A stretch of DNA of 64,000 bases. Origin: Epiperipatus broadwayi (lineage: Eukaryota; Onychophora; Udeonychophora; Euonychophora; Peripatidae). The notes under the pieces are model-generated. The model was not told the DNA's origin, searched no databases, and worked only from the letters and a program-made list of their open reading frames with translations. Both the position numbers and the translations under genes were made by a program. The stretch lies in the NCBI GenBank assembly GCA_028023455.1, contig JAQFVV010012404.1, forward strand, positions 16,355,000-16,418,999. Reading direction: 5' to 3'. Of this stretch, positions 31,765 to 44,999 are shown one piece after another (position 1 is the first letter of the stretch; each line of letters opens with the position of its first letter).

Positions 31765-34700
31765 ATGTATTCATTTCCATCATTGTTGACCGGCTTTCTT
31801 TAGAACAGGAACTGAAAATTTTATCACTAGTATTTTTTAATTAATCTCTTGTATGACTTTATGCCCAATGGGCCTGTTTGCTATTACGTCATTATAGAAA
31901 ATCATTTCCATTCTAAGATTAAAAATAACTAATTAGCAGCTTTTTTTATTCTTTAATATTAAAATCAATCTTGTTTTTAGATTTGTAACTTTAAATAATT
32001 ATATAATTAGTTTGCCATCTGTGCATTATATATGGTGCCATTACAATTTAGTCACTAGATAAATTTATAGTAATGTGCATGTAGAAAAGGTAAACCAAAA
32101 ATCATCATCACAATTTTATATAACCATAAAAGAAGCTGTAGGGCATCCAAGTTCAAACCCTACCAGATCAAAATTTTAAACACTTTAGACAGAAAGAGAG
32201 TGGGACAGCTATTATATGCTTTACTTGTTTGTGTGTTAATAAATATCAAAAAGAGCAGCACACACATTTAATATTTAAATTTTCTGTTAAAAAGCAAAGT
32301 TATAATGCATACGTATAGGCAGTGTATGTGTAAGCTATTTAATTGTTTTATATTTCAAATATTCAACATTTTAACTTTCTTTAAAACTAACTTATGCTTG
32401 ATCAATTTTAATGTCTTATTCTATACTTCTATTTTGCTTTTCTTTAATTATAAGTGGGATTTAAAAGTTACAGATTTAATTAAATAATTGGGTTATAATT
32501 ACTAAGCTAGCAATTATAGTATTTAATGTTAGTTTATGAATGATTTGAAAGAATGAAGGATGTGTGTACATTACATACAGAAATTTACATTTACTAAATA
32601 TTGAAAGAAAAGGAAGGATTAAATCTGTCAAATTATTTTTTTTGTACAATTTTTTGTTAAAAGAGGAAATCTGTTTAATCAGATATCGATCTTTGTAGCA
32701 ATTTTTTTTTTGTAAATAATTGTTTGTCACTTTGGGAGCTTAATTTGGGTGGGAACTCTAATTTTGAAATTGTCTTATCTCAAGATCTAAAGAAGGAAGC
32801 TCAAAGATTTGAAATGTTACCTGGATGTTAAAAAAAAAAAAGAGAAAAGAAAGGAAATAAGGATTAAGTCTATTTTTTTTTTTTAAACAAAAGTGTCTGG
32901 AAAAAGGATTAAACTTTTCAGTTGAAAAATAATTTAGTTGAAAATAAATTAGAGATCTAATTAAAACAAATTTGTCCAAAAATAGCAAGTGACGTTATCT
33001 CTGATTGGTTAAGTTAGCTAAAAATTGGATATAAAAAGTGTCTGGAATTATTATTTTTGTTTATGATTCAGATTATTAAACTATCAAATTGAATGTTGAA
33101 AATATAAGAAATGGCTGGCTAGAAAAAATATATGTATGTCCCATTTTTGCTGACCATCTGGGGGAAGCTGCACATCACATAGGAAAGAAAAGATGTTGTG
33201 TCTAAAATAATATTCTACACCTTTCAACTGACCAGAGAAATAAGATGTTTTTTAATAGAAGGAAGAAAGCATTCACCTGCATTCGACAAAAGATGAATTA
33301 ATCTACTGATAAATATTAATCATCAAGTCCAATTAATTGTTCCAGCAACTGATTTTAAACTCAAGAAAATTTATAAATGTGAAAACAACCGCTGTATTTC
33401 ATCCACTAAGAATCATGCTTGACAGGAAGAGAAGAAAAATTAATATAATGATTTCCAAATTGTCCACTAAAGCAAATAACCTCAATAGAGTCATCATCAT
33501 CAAGTAGTTATACACCTCAAGAAAGAGATTGTTCCCACGTAAAATGGAAATGGTAGCTGCAGAAATATAGACATTATACAAGACAAGTTTGAACCCTTGG
33601 AAATTCGCCACAAACAAAAGATCGGTAATATGACTTTTATATCTATTTTCTTTATGATATCAGTCTTAATAAACATTTTAGCAATAAAGTGGTATATTTT
33701 ATTTAAAGAACTTTTAAAGATTATTCAGATCGATTAAAACAAGAATGTCTTACCAATAATAACTTTGAGCTTCATAAATTATCTTGAATGTATGAAAATT
33801 ATTTGTTTATTAATTTTACAGTTATGAAAAATATTAATGTGTAAAACAATTTTTTTTATGGTATTATGATTTTAGTTTTAACTAATATATTATTATTATC
33901 TTGGTTTTAAATAATATTTTGTTATTATGGGATAAAACACGCACATACATAATAATATTTTTATATGTGTATAATTGCGAGTGAATGTGAAATAATGAGT
34001 AGTATTAGAATATTAGATTAGTTTGTTTCAAGTTAAGTATAGCATTTCAGAGGTAGAAGAGAGGGGGGAGAAAATAATTTAAAACTCTTTTCTAAAACTT
34101 GCTCTTTCAATTTTACTAACATTTTTTTTTTACATTCTATTTACATGTTAGATTTTTACAGTATGTGTGCTAATGAGCAGATAATATTTTTTTTCTTGAA
34201 ATACTTTTCTCATGGAGTGAAAATCATGGTCAATGTGACGTCCAACTTAATACAAAATACATTTGAAGGGAAAGGGGGAAGAACTTAAAATTAATCTGAG
34301 GATTGTTATATAATCAATTATTATTATTATTATTCATGTCAATTTTCATGTTTATCTAGAAATTTTTATGTATATGTTAGAAATGTAGTAATAAATATTA
34401 GTTTGTTTTATTAAACGAGGCGTATATATTTCATTAAGTGTAGTCTTTGTTAAATGTGATTATTCATCATCATCAATGGTTGAATATTAGTTATTTAAGA
34501 TATAAGTAAGTATGCTAAAATTAAGCAATAATTATGAATTTCTTTATAAAATTTAGTTTTATGTTTAGGCTTAGTCCTAGAGCTGTAGTTGAAACCCTTG
34601 TCATTATTGTTATTATTATCATCATCATCATCGTCACCAACGTTTTAATTAATGAGCTGTTTAACTGTTTAAAGGCCATAAATAAATATTGATTTTATAA

Positions 34701-34970
34701 TATTTAGTGATCTCTTAGTATTATTATCACCATATCCCATCATCTATTTCATGCAAGGATGAGTGAATTGCCATCCTAAATTAGTTATATATAATCTGAG
34801 CTAGTAAACTTATAAAAATATTGAAACACATTTGTTATGTTAAGATCTGAGAAATGATTTATGTCTAGTATACTCCACTTTGGTTTATAGATGTTTTACT
34901 TTTACCTAAATATTAGTGCATATAGTGATATGGCTCAAAAAGCAAAATCTCCCATTTTATTAGAAATAAA
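31765..34970. other. AT-rich intergenic DNA, no gene seen
   Basis: Only short frames of low complexity (for example 32476-32730, 32758-32988, 33399-33617). A (TTA/TCA)n compound repeat lies at about 34602-34640. No protein motif or repeat boundary was recognised. Confidence 0.55.
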
Positions 34971-34978
34971 GTACCAAG

Positions 34979-35064
34979 AAGGGATTCAAACCCGGTACAT
35001 GTGAAAGGTTATCAGATATAACCGTGTCTAGATTCAGATAATCTAGTGGCGCCCTGCTAGACCA
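34979..35064 (-). other. tRNA-like SINE head
   Basis: On the minus strand, an anticodon-arm-like hairpin (GGTTAT-ATCTG-ATAACC) precedes 'CCGGGTTTGAATCCCTT', an excellent B box. The upstream 'GCGCCACTAGATTATCTG' could be a diverged A-box region. No terminal poly-A or target duplication was identified. Confidence 0.5.
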
Positions 35065-35589
35065 TATTCACTTAGTATTTGTTTAAACATGCACTTAACA
35101 TCAAACCAAGAAATGAAAGTGGATAAAACCTACTGTCTGTATACCTGAGTTATAATACTTGTTATTAATAATTTGCTTATAATTCTTGATATTTGGACTC
35201 CTTTGCTCAGATATGGTAATAATATCTATTTGATCTCTTTAAATTTTGTTACAATATATATATATTAATTTAAATAAAATTATTAAATTCTCTCTTTTTA
35301 TATATATATATTTCTATTTGAGGGCGATTTTATTTATAGATCTTTTCTAATTTTATTTGAAAGTGTTGTAATGGCATATATATATATACCGTTACAATAT
35401 AGTGCCTTGTTTAGTTTAAATTTTAAAAAAAATTCATAATCAAAACATGAAACATACTTTAGTTTTTTTTTATTTTCAGATCTCAGATAAATATTTTTTA
35501 AATGTTGGCAGTGGATCCTTTATTTTATTATTTTCTCAAAGTTGTAGGTATGATATTTGTACTAGCAATGCTTTTAAAAGTAATCCCTT
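35065..35589. other. AT-rich DNA, nothing recognised
   Basis: Short (TA)n runs and a chance frame of 63 residues that runs into the FB-C target duplication. Confidence 0.5.
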
Positions 35590-35606
35590 TTATTTACATT
35601 GCTATT
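35590..35606. repeat. Target-site duplication, left, of FB-C
   Basis: TTATTTACATTGCTATT, identical to 36482-36498 (17 bp). Confidence 0.85.
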
Positions 35607-36481
35607 TCATTCCAATATCAGCCTTTCAAGCTAATTGAGCACGCACCTTTTGAGAGTGTTAAATAAATGAATACTTTCCTCTTCAATCCAAGATATAGTA
35701 TTTGTGCAGGAATAAAAAGGATCCTCTTATTCACATGACTCAAATTCTTTTATATGAGCAAATCTGAAGAACTGTTGAGGAGAGCGTGAGTAAATACTCA
35801 CTTTAAGTTACTATTTACGATGTTTTTTGACTGAATGACGTCGGTGTAATTACTTAGAATTTACTAAATGTCATTCTTACTGAAACTTAATTATGAGTAA
35901 ATAAGCAAATATTTTATCTAGTGCCATGCTTGCAATTATATTTCATTCCAATATCAGCCTTTCAAGCTAATTGAGTCGTGGGAATAAGAGGATCCTTTTT
36001 ATTCCTGCATAAATACTATATCTTGGATTGAAGAGGAAAGTATTCATTTATTTAACACTCTCAAAAGGCGCGTGCTCAATTAGCTTGAAAGACTGATATT
36101 GGAATGAAATATAATTGCAAGCATGGTGCTAGATAAAATATTTGCTTATTTACTCATAATTAAGTTTCAGAAAGAATGATGTTTAGTAAATTCTAAGTAA
36201 TTACACTGACGTCATTCAGTCAAAAAACATCATAAATAGTAATTTAAAGTGAGTATCTACTCACGCTCTCCTCAACAGTTCTTCAGATTTGCTCATATAA
36301 AAGAATTTGAGTCATGGGAATAAGAGGATCCTTTTTATTCCTGCATAAATACTATATCTTGGATTGAAGAGGAAAGTATTCATTTATTTAACACTCTCAA
36401 AAGGCGTGTGCTCAATTAGCTTGAAAGGCTGATATTGGAATGAAATATAATTGCAAGCACGGTGCTAGATAAAATATTTGC
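35607..36481. mobile_element. FB-C: 875 bp palindromic insertion
   Basis: A forward unit (about 35607-35985) is followed by its inverted copy (about 35985-36315). A partial direct repeat of the inverted copy follows (about 36315-36480, starting 'tgggaataagaggatcc'). The right side has about 35 outer bases not in the left arm. It is flanked by an exact 17 bp duplication. The core is homologous to FB-B: TCACTTTAA, GAATGACGTCGGTG, TTAGAATTTACTAAATGTCATTCTTA. No coding capacity is seen. Confidence 0.87.
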
Positions 36482-36498
36482 TTATTTACATTGCTATT
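36482..36498. repeat. Target-site duplication, right, of FB-C
   Basis: Second copy of the 17 bp sequence at 35590-35606. Confidence 0.85.
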
Positions 36499-37009
36499 AA
36501 AAGTGAGACATTCTGCGATATTTTGATAATGCGTATGAAAGATATTCTGTATAAAGTTTCCCGTCCCAGAAGGAATCTACTTAATTAACTTGTCATGACT
36601 TTTAGAATTTACAAGAAAGTGATTTTATATACTTGTTAAGAATTATTTTCTTTTAGCTATGGCAATTTAGAATGCCAAATCAATAGAACTATTTGGAAAT
36701 GCCTATTTATATTGTTTGTTCTTTTAAACCAATGACAATCGGAAACAATATTTATGTGTGTTCAGGAATTATCCCATGTTTTGTTATACATTATAAATTC
36801 TTTAGAACATTAATTGTATAATATTATTATTATTAATATTATTATTACTAATTTAATTATTAAACTTAAAATGATCTTATATAATATTTTAAGTAATTCT
36901 TATCATATATACATATTTTTGCTTATTATATGTATTAATAAATGACAAATATAACACATACATATGCATACATGTATATAAATATTAATTTAACACATGC
37001 CTATTTTTT
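36499..37009. other. AT-rich DNA, nothing recognised
   Basis: No frame, motif or repeat boundary seen. Confidence 0.5.
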
Positions 37010-37025
37010 AGTGTTATGAGTTGTT
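37010..37025. repeat. Target-site duplication, left, of the GC-rich insert
   Basis: AGTGTTATGAGTTGTT, identical to 37132-37147. Confidence 0.85.
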
Positions 37026-37131
37026 CCATATGTCATAGCATCGGCCGAGAGGCGAATCCACAACAACCGTCTGCAACCAACTGCTTGCTTGCAAGGCCGC
37101 TGCGCTGACCTCTCGGTTAACAATGCTTGAC
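37026..37131 (-). mobile_element. 106 bp GC-rich tRNA-like retroposon
   Basis: A sharply GC-rich island in AT-rich DNA, flanked by an exact 16 bp duplication. On the minus strand CCGAGAGG and CCTCTCGG (eight paired bases) close a structure of about 75 nt. Inside are 'GGTCAGCGCAGCGG' (A-box-like), a GCTTGC/GCAAGC hairpin and 'GTGGATTCGCC' (B-box-like). This looks like a very short tRNA-derived SINE or a retroposed tRNA-like RNA. There is no poly-A tail or body. Confidence 0.65.
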
Positions 37132-37147
37132 AGTGTTATGAGTTGTT
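37132..37147. repeat. Target-site duplication, right, of the GC-rich insert
   Basis: Second copy of the 16 bp sequence at 37010-37025. Confidence 0.85.
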
Positions 37148-40100
37148 TGTTTTCTAAGATGTATGTTTTACATTTGTATTTAAATAATCTTAACATTTGC
37201 TAGCTGTCCTTAAAGAGTGAATAATCTATGTTGTATTACACTCTCCTTTCTCTGATTATTATTAAGTGATTGATAGAGATAATCACCTAAAGTGATTATA
37301 TCATTTCAATATATATATATATAATACTAGAGATCCATTCTGACAAAGTTAATTTGAAATACCATTCATAATTAGCCAAAAATATGATACGAAAATACTG
37401 AGAGCCAGCTTGGCAATTTTTTTTAAATTATTAGAAACACTTCCCTTTTATGCATACTAATTTTACATGTAATTATAAAATTATTTAATATCAAACAATT
37501 ACTCCATTTTATATAAAATTAAACAAGTATGAAATTCAATTCCAAAAAACAATATTTTCTTAATATATATAAATTATTGGCGAAAAAACAATTTTATAAA
37601 TATGACTTCTTTGTCGTCTAATTATCATTGATTTGTTGTAGATTAATATTTTGACTTTGAAGATACATAATAAATAGTGTTACTGTAGAAAATTAAATTA
37701 ATAATAATTTGCAAAAAGAAAGAAAAGAGTTGTGAAAGAATTCTATAAATCGATATTCATGTATAGTTATTATGTATGTGCATATGTTAAAAGATATCGT
37801 GTTTGTGTATATATAATAAATTAAACTTTTGTCATTGTTATATATAATATAAATATACTATAACAGAATATATAATTTAATATTTATTTTAAAACTTTGG
37901 TATATTTTCAAGAAGTTAATATCATATTCATGAATATCAATAAAACATTTCATTATTAAATAACATTTAAAAATTACATCTTTATTTGTTTGATTGTTAT
38001 TGGTTTCTAATTTAACGTATATTAAATTAAATTTCTTTGCTTTTTTTTTTTTTTACAATTTCGTTTTCCAAACTACTTCAGCCATGCCTGAATTGAATTT
38101 ATGAGTATAATACTATCTAGATGTCTAAAGTAAATATTAAAATATATACTATATATATATATAATAATAATAAAATATATTTGACTAGATACATAGACAC
38201 TAGACTCAGCAAAGTAACAAATATTGTTTCTACCAAAGATTTACTACTGTTGATAATTATCTACATACTCTGGTAGAATGTTTTATTACATATTACCTAC
38301 GGTATATAATATAATATAGTTTAATGTAAAATAATACTTATACAGACTTTGAATATAAATTTTGTAATAATATTATTGTACTGAGTAATACTTTCAATAT
38401 TTCACGTCATATTCATGGTCGGTCTGCTGAGAACATTACTTTTTGCCGATTTGAATTGTGTTATTTTTTTGCTTCATTATATATTCATTTTGTGTAATTA
38501 ACTATGCCTTTTTGATTTTACGTTTACGATCGTTTCTCTTTTCACATACAATTCTAATAGTACTCTGATCACAGGAATGACCGTGTTCTCTCATGATTTA
38601 GAAAGACGGATGAATTAGAAGCTTCAAGCTTAATCTTAGTTTTCTTATACAATAATGAGTGTTGAGACAAACGCTGTATGAATATTATTTTATATTAATA
38701 TTTAGAATGACAAAATATGAAAACGTAATTATTTAATATAGTTTATGTATATAGAAAGAGAAATAGTGAGAAAGAGAGAGATACATTAGATCTCATATAA
38801 TGATGTTTGATTAGAAAATAAATTAAACAAATATATTTTATATAGTTGTGTAGGTTAGAAAAAGTTTTGACACGCTTTATCTTTTTAATTTAATTATAGT
38901 TTGGATACAGAATAATTAATTTTGAGATAAAAGAGATTAGTTTAATCATCTTATTGTAAACTACTTTCTCTCTCTCTCTCTATATATATATATATACATT
39001 GAGATTGAAGATTATTATTGATATTGGTATTGTTTAGGTGTGGCTGCTTTTGTGTATTTATATATAAATAAAGCATATTTATTGAAACCCATAAATAATA
39101 ATTGTCATTATCTATGACAATATACTATTCAATTATGGAGAGAATAGTAAGCAGTAAAGAGTGAATTGCAATAGGTTTATCAGTTCAATTAGGTCGGCAA
39201 ACAGTGGCATATAATATTAAAAGATTAGAATCAATCAATAGAATGGAGAGCAATGAATTTAATTTCGAGCAACTTCTCTAGGATTTATTCAACTGTTTTA
39301 AACATCAGTTTGTATATTTTATACACCATATCTCTAAAAATTGGAGAAAATTATCAAAAAAATTATCTATAAATCCATATTTTTATTAATTACTATAACA
39401 GTATATTTATTTATGGGCAGGTTTATTAAAATTGATAATTCGTATTAATATTTATATAAACATTAAACAAAAACAAGCATCTAAAAATCTAGATTTTTAT
39501 TGATCATAATAACAGCAGCCTTATATATCAAATCATGGTTAAAAGTGGGACGGAACAACTAAGAATTGTCCAGAGATTATCAAACAATTTACACACAAAT
39601 CCCCAAATGATATTTCAATAATTATAAATTACCCTACAATCAGATTATAACTATGCGTGATTTTTATTAGAATTCATGTCCTGTTAAGAATAAGCTGGTA
39701 AAAAAGTAAGAAAGGGGGGAAATGGCGTTTTTATAATGAAAATAGAAATCTGCAAATAACAACACATTTTTTTTAGCTTATTACTTTATATATTTTAACT
39801 TATTCTTTTAACTTGCTTTATTTTTAATTAGTTATTTACTATGGTGTATCGATTAATTGTTTATATTTTACTAAAACATTTATTCAGTTATATTAATTTA
39901 ATTTTGGCAATATTTTTTTTTTTTTAAATGATAACATTTTGTAAAATAATAATTACAAGTATACAATAAATTGACTATATAAAAAATCTAAGTTAAAGCA
40001 ATCAACCAAATAATTCACCTATACTAAATTGAAAATAAAATAAAGCTAGTTAAAACTTAGAAAAACTAAAATATTGTTAAGTGTTTTTGCAGAGAAACCA

Positions 40101-40205
40101 TTTGTTATGTTAAGAACTTTTTATTTTCTTTAAAGTTTTGGATAAAATCTTGTTTAATTTGAATTTGGTGTGATTGAGTTTGTGTGTGTATATATATATA
40201 TATGT
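37148..40205. other. AT-rich intergenic DNA, no gene seen
   Basis: Several (TA)n and (CT)n runs (for example 38965-38996). No open frame of note, RNA gene or repeat boundary was recognised. Confidence 0.55.
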
Positions 40206-40506
40206 GTAAATAGAGAGATTTGAACTCAGAATTTTTTAGTCAATTTATCCTCCACTCTATTGCAAACAATTGATACACACCACCACCCACATGTGAATAA
40301 GATACATGACCCTCAGTATACATATTTCATGCAGAACCAGCATCCATCAGTTGGGCCAGATCATAATTTCCCACACATATATACAGTCAGTGCTCAGTTT
40401 ATGCTGAGATAGCAATTTCTCAAACATTAATGGATAGACTTCAATCTTCTCACTCTTCCAACTATTCAACCATTCATTTCATTGAAAAACTGATGATGAA
40501 ACATTC

Positions 40507-40522
40507 AAAACTCTTATTGGAT
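40507..40522. repeat. Target-site duplication, left, of LINE-B
   Basis: AAAACTCTTATTGGAT, 14 of 16 matches to 42486-42501. Confidence 0.65.
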
Positions 40523-42485
40523 GGATCTCCTCTCCACTCTATCTCTTGACATTGAGGCCCATTAGGATGATACCATTTTTCATGAAGAACATGTTCCATC
40601 ACAACTTGAGAATCTGAGGCCCATCTCCATGACACCCTTGATGGTCAATATAATTGAATCTATCATAAAGGATAAAATTCAAGACAAGGTGCTTTTATAC
40701 ATTTCACAGTTCCAATTTGCCAGGAAGGGATAATCCACAGCCAAGGCAATGAGCCTCTTTAAGATCATTGTCATCATGCCAGAACTAATAGTAAATCAAA
40801 GCCTGTGGTGGTCCAACTAGACATTGTTGGGGCTTTTGATTCAGTGAAGACTGCCCATCTCATCCATCTTCTTGGTGAATTTGAGATACCTACTGGCATT
40901 GTCAATATAATAGCAAATCTGCTTAAAAACAGGGAAATTGCCATCTCATTAAATAGTAAAATTTCTCCTTTTTTTAAACCAACCAAATCCATTCTGCTTG
41001 GTGTCCTGCTTTTTATCATTTACATACATCTTCTGTTGAGCAAAATCAAGCAGAGCCTCCCTGGAATATATATTCTTGGCATTAATAAAACATTACACAC
41101 ATATCCTACATAGATGAACTTACTGTGTTCCTGCCATCTCAGAAAATAATTCCAAAATTAAAGGGAAATCATGACAAATTTTTTCTTGGAGTCAGGACTT
41201 TTGCTTAATATTAATAAATTTGCTTCATGGGGGCTATTCTTGGGAACTCTATATCAACTTCACTTACTGCAAAGCCACAAAAATTTCTTGGACTACCAAT
41301 CAGTCTCTCCCCTTTTGCTATGAGAAAGACAGTTCAGGATGCAATATTCACATCAGTGAGCAAAATAACAAATTCTCTGGCAATGGTATATACATCCTTA
41401 TATGCTAAAACCTCTTTGATGAATATGCTGGTGTTCCCCAGAATATCATACTTTATGCCCTTTATAAAATTTATGAAAAAAATTATTAGCAATATAAACC
41501 CCCTGTGCATATGGCTACTATGGAAGGGCAAGATGGTGGCAGTCTCTAAAATATACAGAGACACTCCAAATGGAATGAGCTATCACTCTTTGCAATCACT
41601 ACAGTTCCACTGCTCCTTTACTTTAATATGCAAGCTAAGTTTATGTTTTCCACAAGCAACACCTTTTATCTAGATTAGCCATACAGACACTCCACCACCT
41701 CCAGATAAAAGTTGGTTATCTGTAATTATTACTGACATATCCGCAAACACTTTACCAATTCAAGCAATTGCCAATAAAATCAGTTACTGGGAAGCTTACC
41801 AGCATATCAATAATTTTTCCTTCCTCAGTCCGATGCTCCTCAATATCACTAATTTTAGTTTAATTAAAAAAATTCAAGCGCTGAAATGTGGAGCCAAAGT
41901 TCTTCAACTTCCTGGTAAAACTTAGCGTAGATGCCCTCCCCACATGTCATTTCCTTGTTGCCCATAGGGGATTTATTGTTTGGATCTGGTCCACCTATTA
42001 TGCCACAGGGAGGATGATACGATTACCCATATCATTATCCAAGGTCAGTTCTTTATGGATGTAGAGCTACGATCCAATCAGAATATGCTGTAAAACAATC
42101 TTTAATCAACTCCCTCATGGCTGGTATTGTTGATGGGAATTTTTTATTGGTGAGAAAGTTCCACTTTCCTGATTTATAATTACTCGGTTACCCATTGTAA
42201 AATGCCTTATAATCAACCTGATGCTGACCCCTGACAAATTTTTTTTATGTATAAACTCATGATAATGAGAAACAGAGATGAGCAAATTGCACTGCAGCTT
42301 ACTTTCAGAACAACATGGGACCTGATAGATATTCATTATAGAACTGAGGGTGACTCTAGCAATCTTTCATCTATCAGGACAATCACTCTTATGTATAAAT
42401 AAGAATCATATTTCTCTTATGTATCAAATCTCATTTATTGCTTTGTACAAATGAATTAAAATATGTAATAAAGTTCTTGATAAAA
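40523..42485 (+). mobile_element. LINE-B: 5'-truncated, decayed non-LTR retrotransposon
   Basis: Same family as LINE-A: 'LRPISMTPLM' and 'IIESIIKDKIQDK' at about 40610-40690 parallel LINE-A. It starts inside RT and ends with AATAAA (about 42467) and a short A tail at 42482, so the copy has a true 3' end. The near-identical 16 bp flanks support target-primed insertion into Rep-1. Confidence 0.85.
40610..42350 (+). pseudogene. LINE-B reverse transcriptase and C-terminus (decayed)
   Basis: Frames 40805-41113 and 41227-41673 carry RT. 'VVQLDIVGAFDSV' is block A, and 'KSILLGVLLFIIYIHLLL' is block B, with the PQGSPLS core lost. The YxDD box decays to 'YIDE' just after a stop at 41112. 'FLGLPISLSPFAMRK' matches the LINE-A segment 'FLGFNMSLSPTAMR'. 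Further decayed sequence to about 42350 corresponds to the C-terminal region. Multiple stops and shifts make it non-functional. Confidence 0.8.
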
Positions 42486-42501
42486 AAAACTCTTGTTTGA
42501 T
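42486..42501. repeat. Target-site duplication, right, of LINE-B
   Basis: AAAACTCTTGTTTGAT, directly after the LINE A tail. The first bases may belong to that tail. Confidence 0.6.
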
Positions 42502-43235
42502 TTGATATTACAGTCATACACATGTAAACATATATCAATCTAACCTCTCATATGATTGATCATTACATGTCCATGCATATTAATAATAGAGGGATGGGCT
42601 GAACTTATATTAAGTTATAATCTATTTCCCAAGCAATATGTAATTCTAAGGCAGTATGTCATTTGTTTATACTGAATACTTTCTATATATGTAAATAGAA
42701 GGATTTGAACTCAGGATTTTTCAATTTATTAATCCTCCATTCTATCTCAAGCAAACGATACACATGACCACACACATGTGAAAAAGATACATGATCCCCA
42801 ATATATGTATTTTGTGCTAAATCAGTAGTCATCAGTTAAGATGGATCATAATCTCCCACACATATATACAATCAGTGCTCAGTTTATAATAAGATAGCAA
42901 TTCTTCAAATTTTAAACAGCAGGCTTCAATCTTCTCACCTTTCTAACTAATCAACCATCTATTTCATTGAAAATCCAATGATGGAATACTCAAATCTGTT
43001 GTTGGATTTGATTATAGTCACGTCCATGTAGACATTATGTCAACTTAATCTCTCTTATTATCAAACATTAAGTATCCATATATATTAATAATAGAAGGAT
43101 GGGCTGAACTAAGATGTAATCTATTTTCTAAGCAATATGTAATTTTAAGGCAGTATGTCATTTGCTTATACTTAATATTTTCTATATATGTAAATAGAAT
43201 GATTTGAACTCAGGATTTTTGAGTGTATTCATTGC

Positions 43236-44990
43236 TTGAGATAGAGTGAAAAATGAATAGACTAAAAAATAAATACCAGTAGAGATAAATTTTTACCCTT
43301 ATATAATTTGCAGTAATGCATTCAAAAATTTGAAGAAACACAATAAAAAAAAACAAAACAAGAAATGTTGCAACAAAAACCAATTATGTAATGGTAAAAT
43401 TTTATTCCTGCATGGTATTTATATTCTATTACAGATGGAATTTTATTTATATTAAATGTGTCAAAAGCATATAATAATCCATAATGAAATCTTTAAGATG
43501 TGTACTCTAAACTTTGGTTTGAATAAATAATAAGTTCAATGATTAAATTCAAATAAAAATTTTAATTTAAAAATACAATAATATTAACAAATATGATAAT
43601 AATGAATGACTTATAATTTAAAAATACAAGAACTTCTGAAAATATTTTTATTTCTTGTTCAGTTTCATAAAAACAAACTCAAATACAACAAACCTCCTAA
43701 AAAGAAAGTTTACTTTTGGAAAAGTTTTTAAATGAAAGAGCATCATCAATTATTACTGCCATCCAACATGCCCTCCTCCCCCAGTGAATTACATGATTTG
43801 TCAGGGTTGTGAATATTAACTAACATGTGGGAGTAAAAAGCATATATTTGGTTTGAATTACAAACACAAACTAAATGAATTAATAAAAAAAAAATTTATT
43901 AATAATGAATAAATAAATTAAAAAATTAAACTATGAAATATGATACTATCAACATGTTTCTCTGTTATTTAAATAACATTTTTGTAATTTAACATTTGAT
44001 AAAATTATTTAAAAAATGCAGTTGCTTTTAACCAATTGCACATCATATTTAACCAAAAGTTTTAAAGAAATGTTTTAGCATTACACTGGCAAGTTCTCAG
44101 CTTTTGGAATTTTGTCTCCCCCCCCCCACCTTTTTTCTTTTTTAATTGTACAATTTAATACTTATGACTTTAAAAGAAAGTAATAAATATTTATTCATGC
44201 TCTTTATTATATAATGAATGTATATAACGATAACAAAATGACAATTGCTAAAAATAACATTGATGTAAATTTCGCTTTTATATATTTTTTATCATTTATA
44301 TATTTATTATCTATTAACCAAATTAAAAATTCTAAACTTCAAAAATTAAATATTTTTAAAGTATGTATAATCAGTTAATAATATAAAAGTAGTTTTAAAA
44401 TATCTTTATTTTATTAATAATTATCTACTGCATTTATAAATTAATTCTTTGATAAAAATGGCATGCATCAAATAAAATAGCTCTGTTATGAATACCAAAT
44501 ACCCAGAAAATATTCATGAGTTATGAGACATTGTTATATAATTCTTGCGTAAATTTAAAATCAAAATTAGAAAATAGATGTCACAGATATCTAATAAAAT
44601 ATATGAAGCAGCCTAAGAAGGAAACTTGCAATTTGTTGTTATAAATTATAATTTTGATAAGGTATAATTTTCTAAAATAAAATCAAACTTTTATGTTGTT
44701 CTAAGTTTTTAAGTTTTAAGCCTAAAATATAATATTACATTGAAGTAATATGCTTTTTGTCATTTTATCATATCTTCTTACGAAAATACTATTACTAGAA
44801 TTCATTTACAGAATTAATCAGATAAGATTTTATTGCTAACGATATGTAATAGTCAAAATAAATATGTTAATATATGATTTATAAATAGTTTAAGAAAGAG
44901 TCTTATAATATATTTAGCTTGAAAGTCTGAGATCAAGTCCATTCGAATTTCATTAAGTTTAGTATAGACATTATATATTTATTTATATAT
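43236..44990. other. AT-rich DNA, nothing recognised
   Basis: A poly-C run lies at 44121-44129. No gene or repeat boundary seen. Confidence 0.55.
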
Positions 44991-44999
44991 TACATATTC

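Larger units (their letters stand above)
40206..43235 (+). repeat. Tandem ~500 bp repeat (Rep-1), first unit split by LINE-B
   Basis: Head-to-tail units start with 'gtaaatagaaggatttgaactcaggattttt' at about 40206, 42690 and 43190 (the last truncated). Unit 1 is 40206-40522 plus 42486-42689; unit 2 is 42690-43189. The complement of the start holds a B-box-like 'GAGTTCAAATCC', suggesting a tRNA-derived SINE-like origin. The units share 'atcagtgctcagtttat' and 'gcttcaatctt' blocks with 45000-45390, 47315-48147 and 51210-52330. Confidence 0.75.

Noticed and set aside
40485-40498. CTGATGATGAAAC, an apparent hammerhead core in Rep-1
   Set aside because: Other Rep-1 copies (42972, 47590, 51470) do not keep it and there is no room for stem II.
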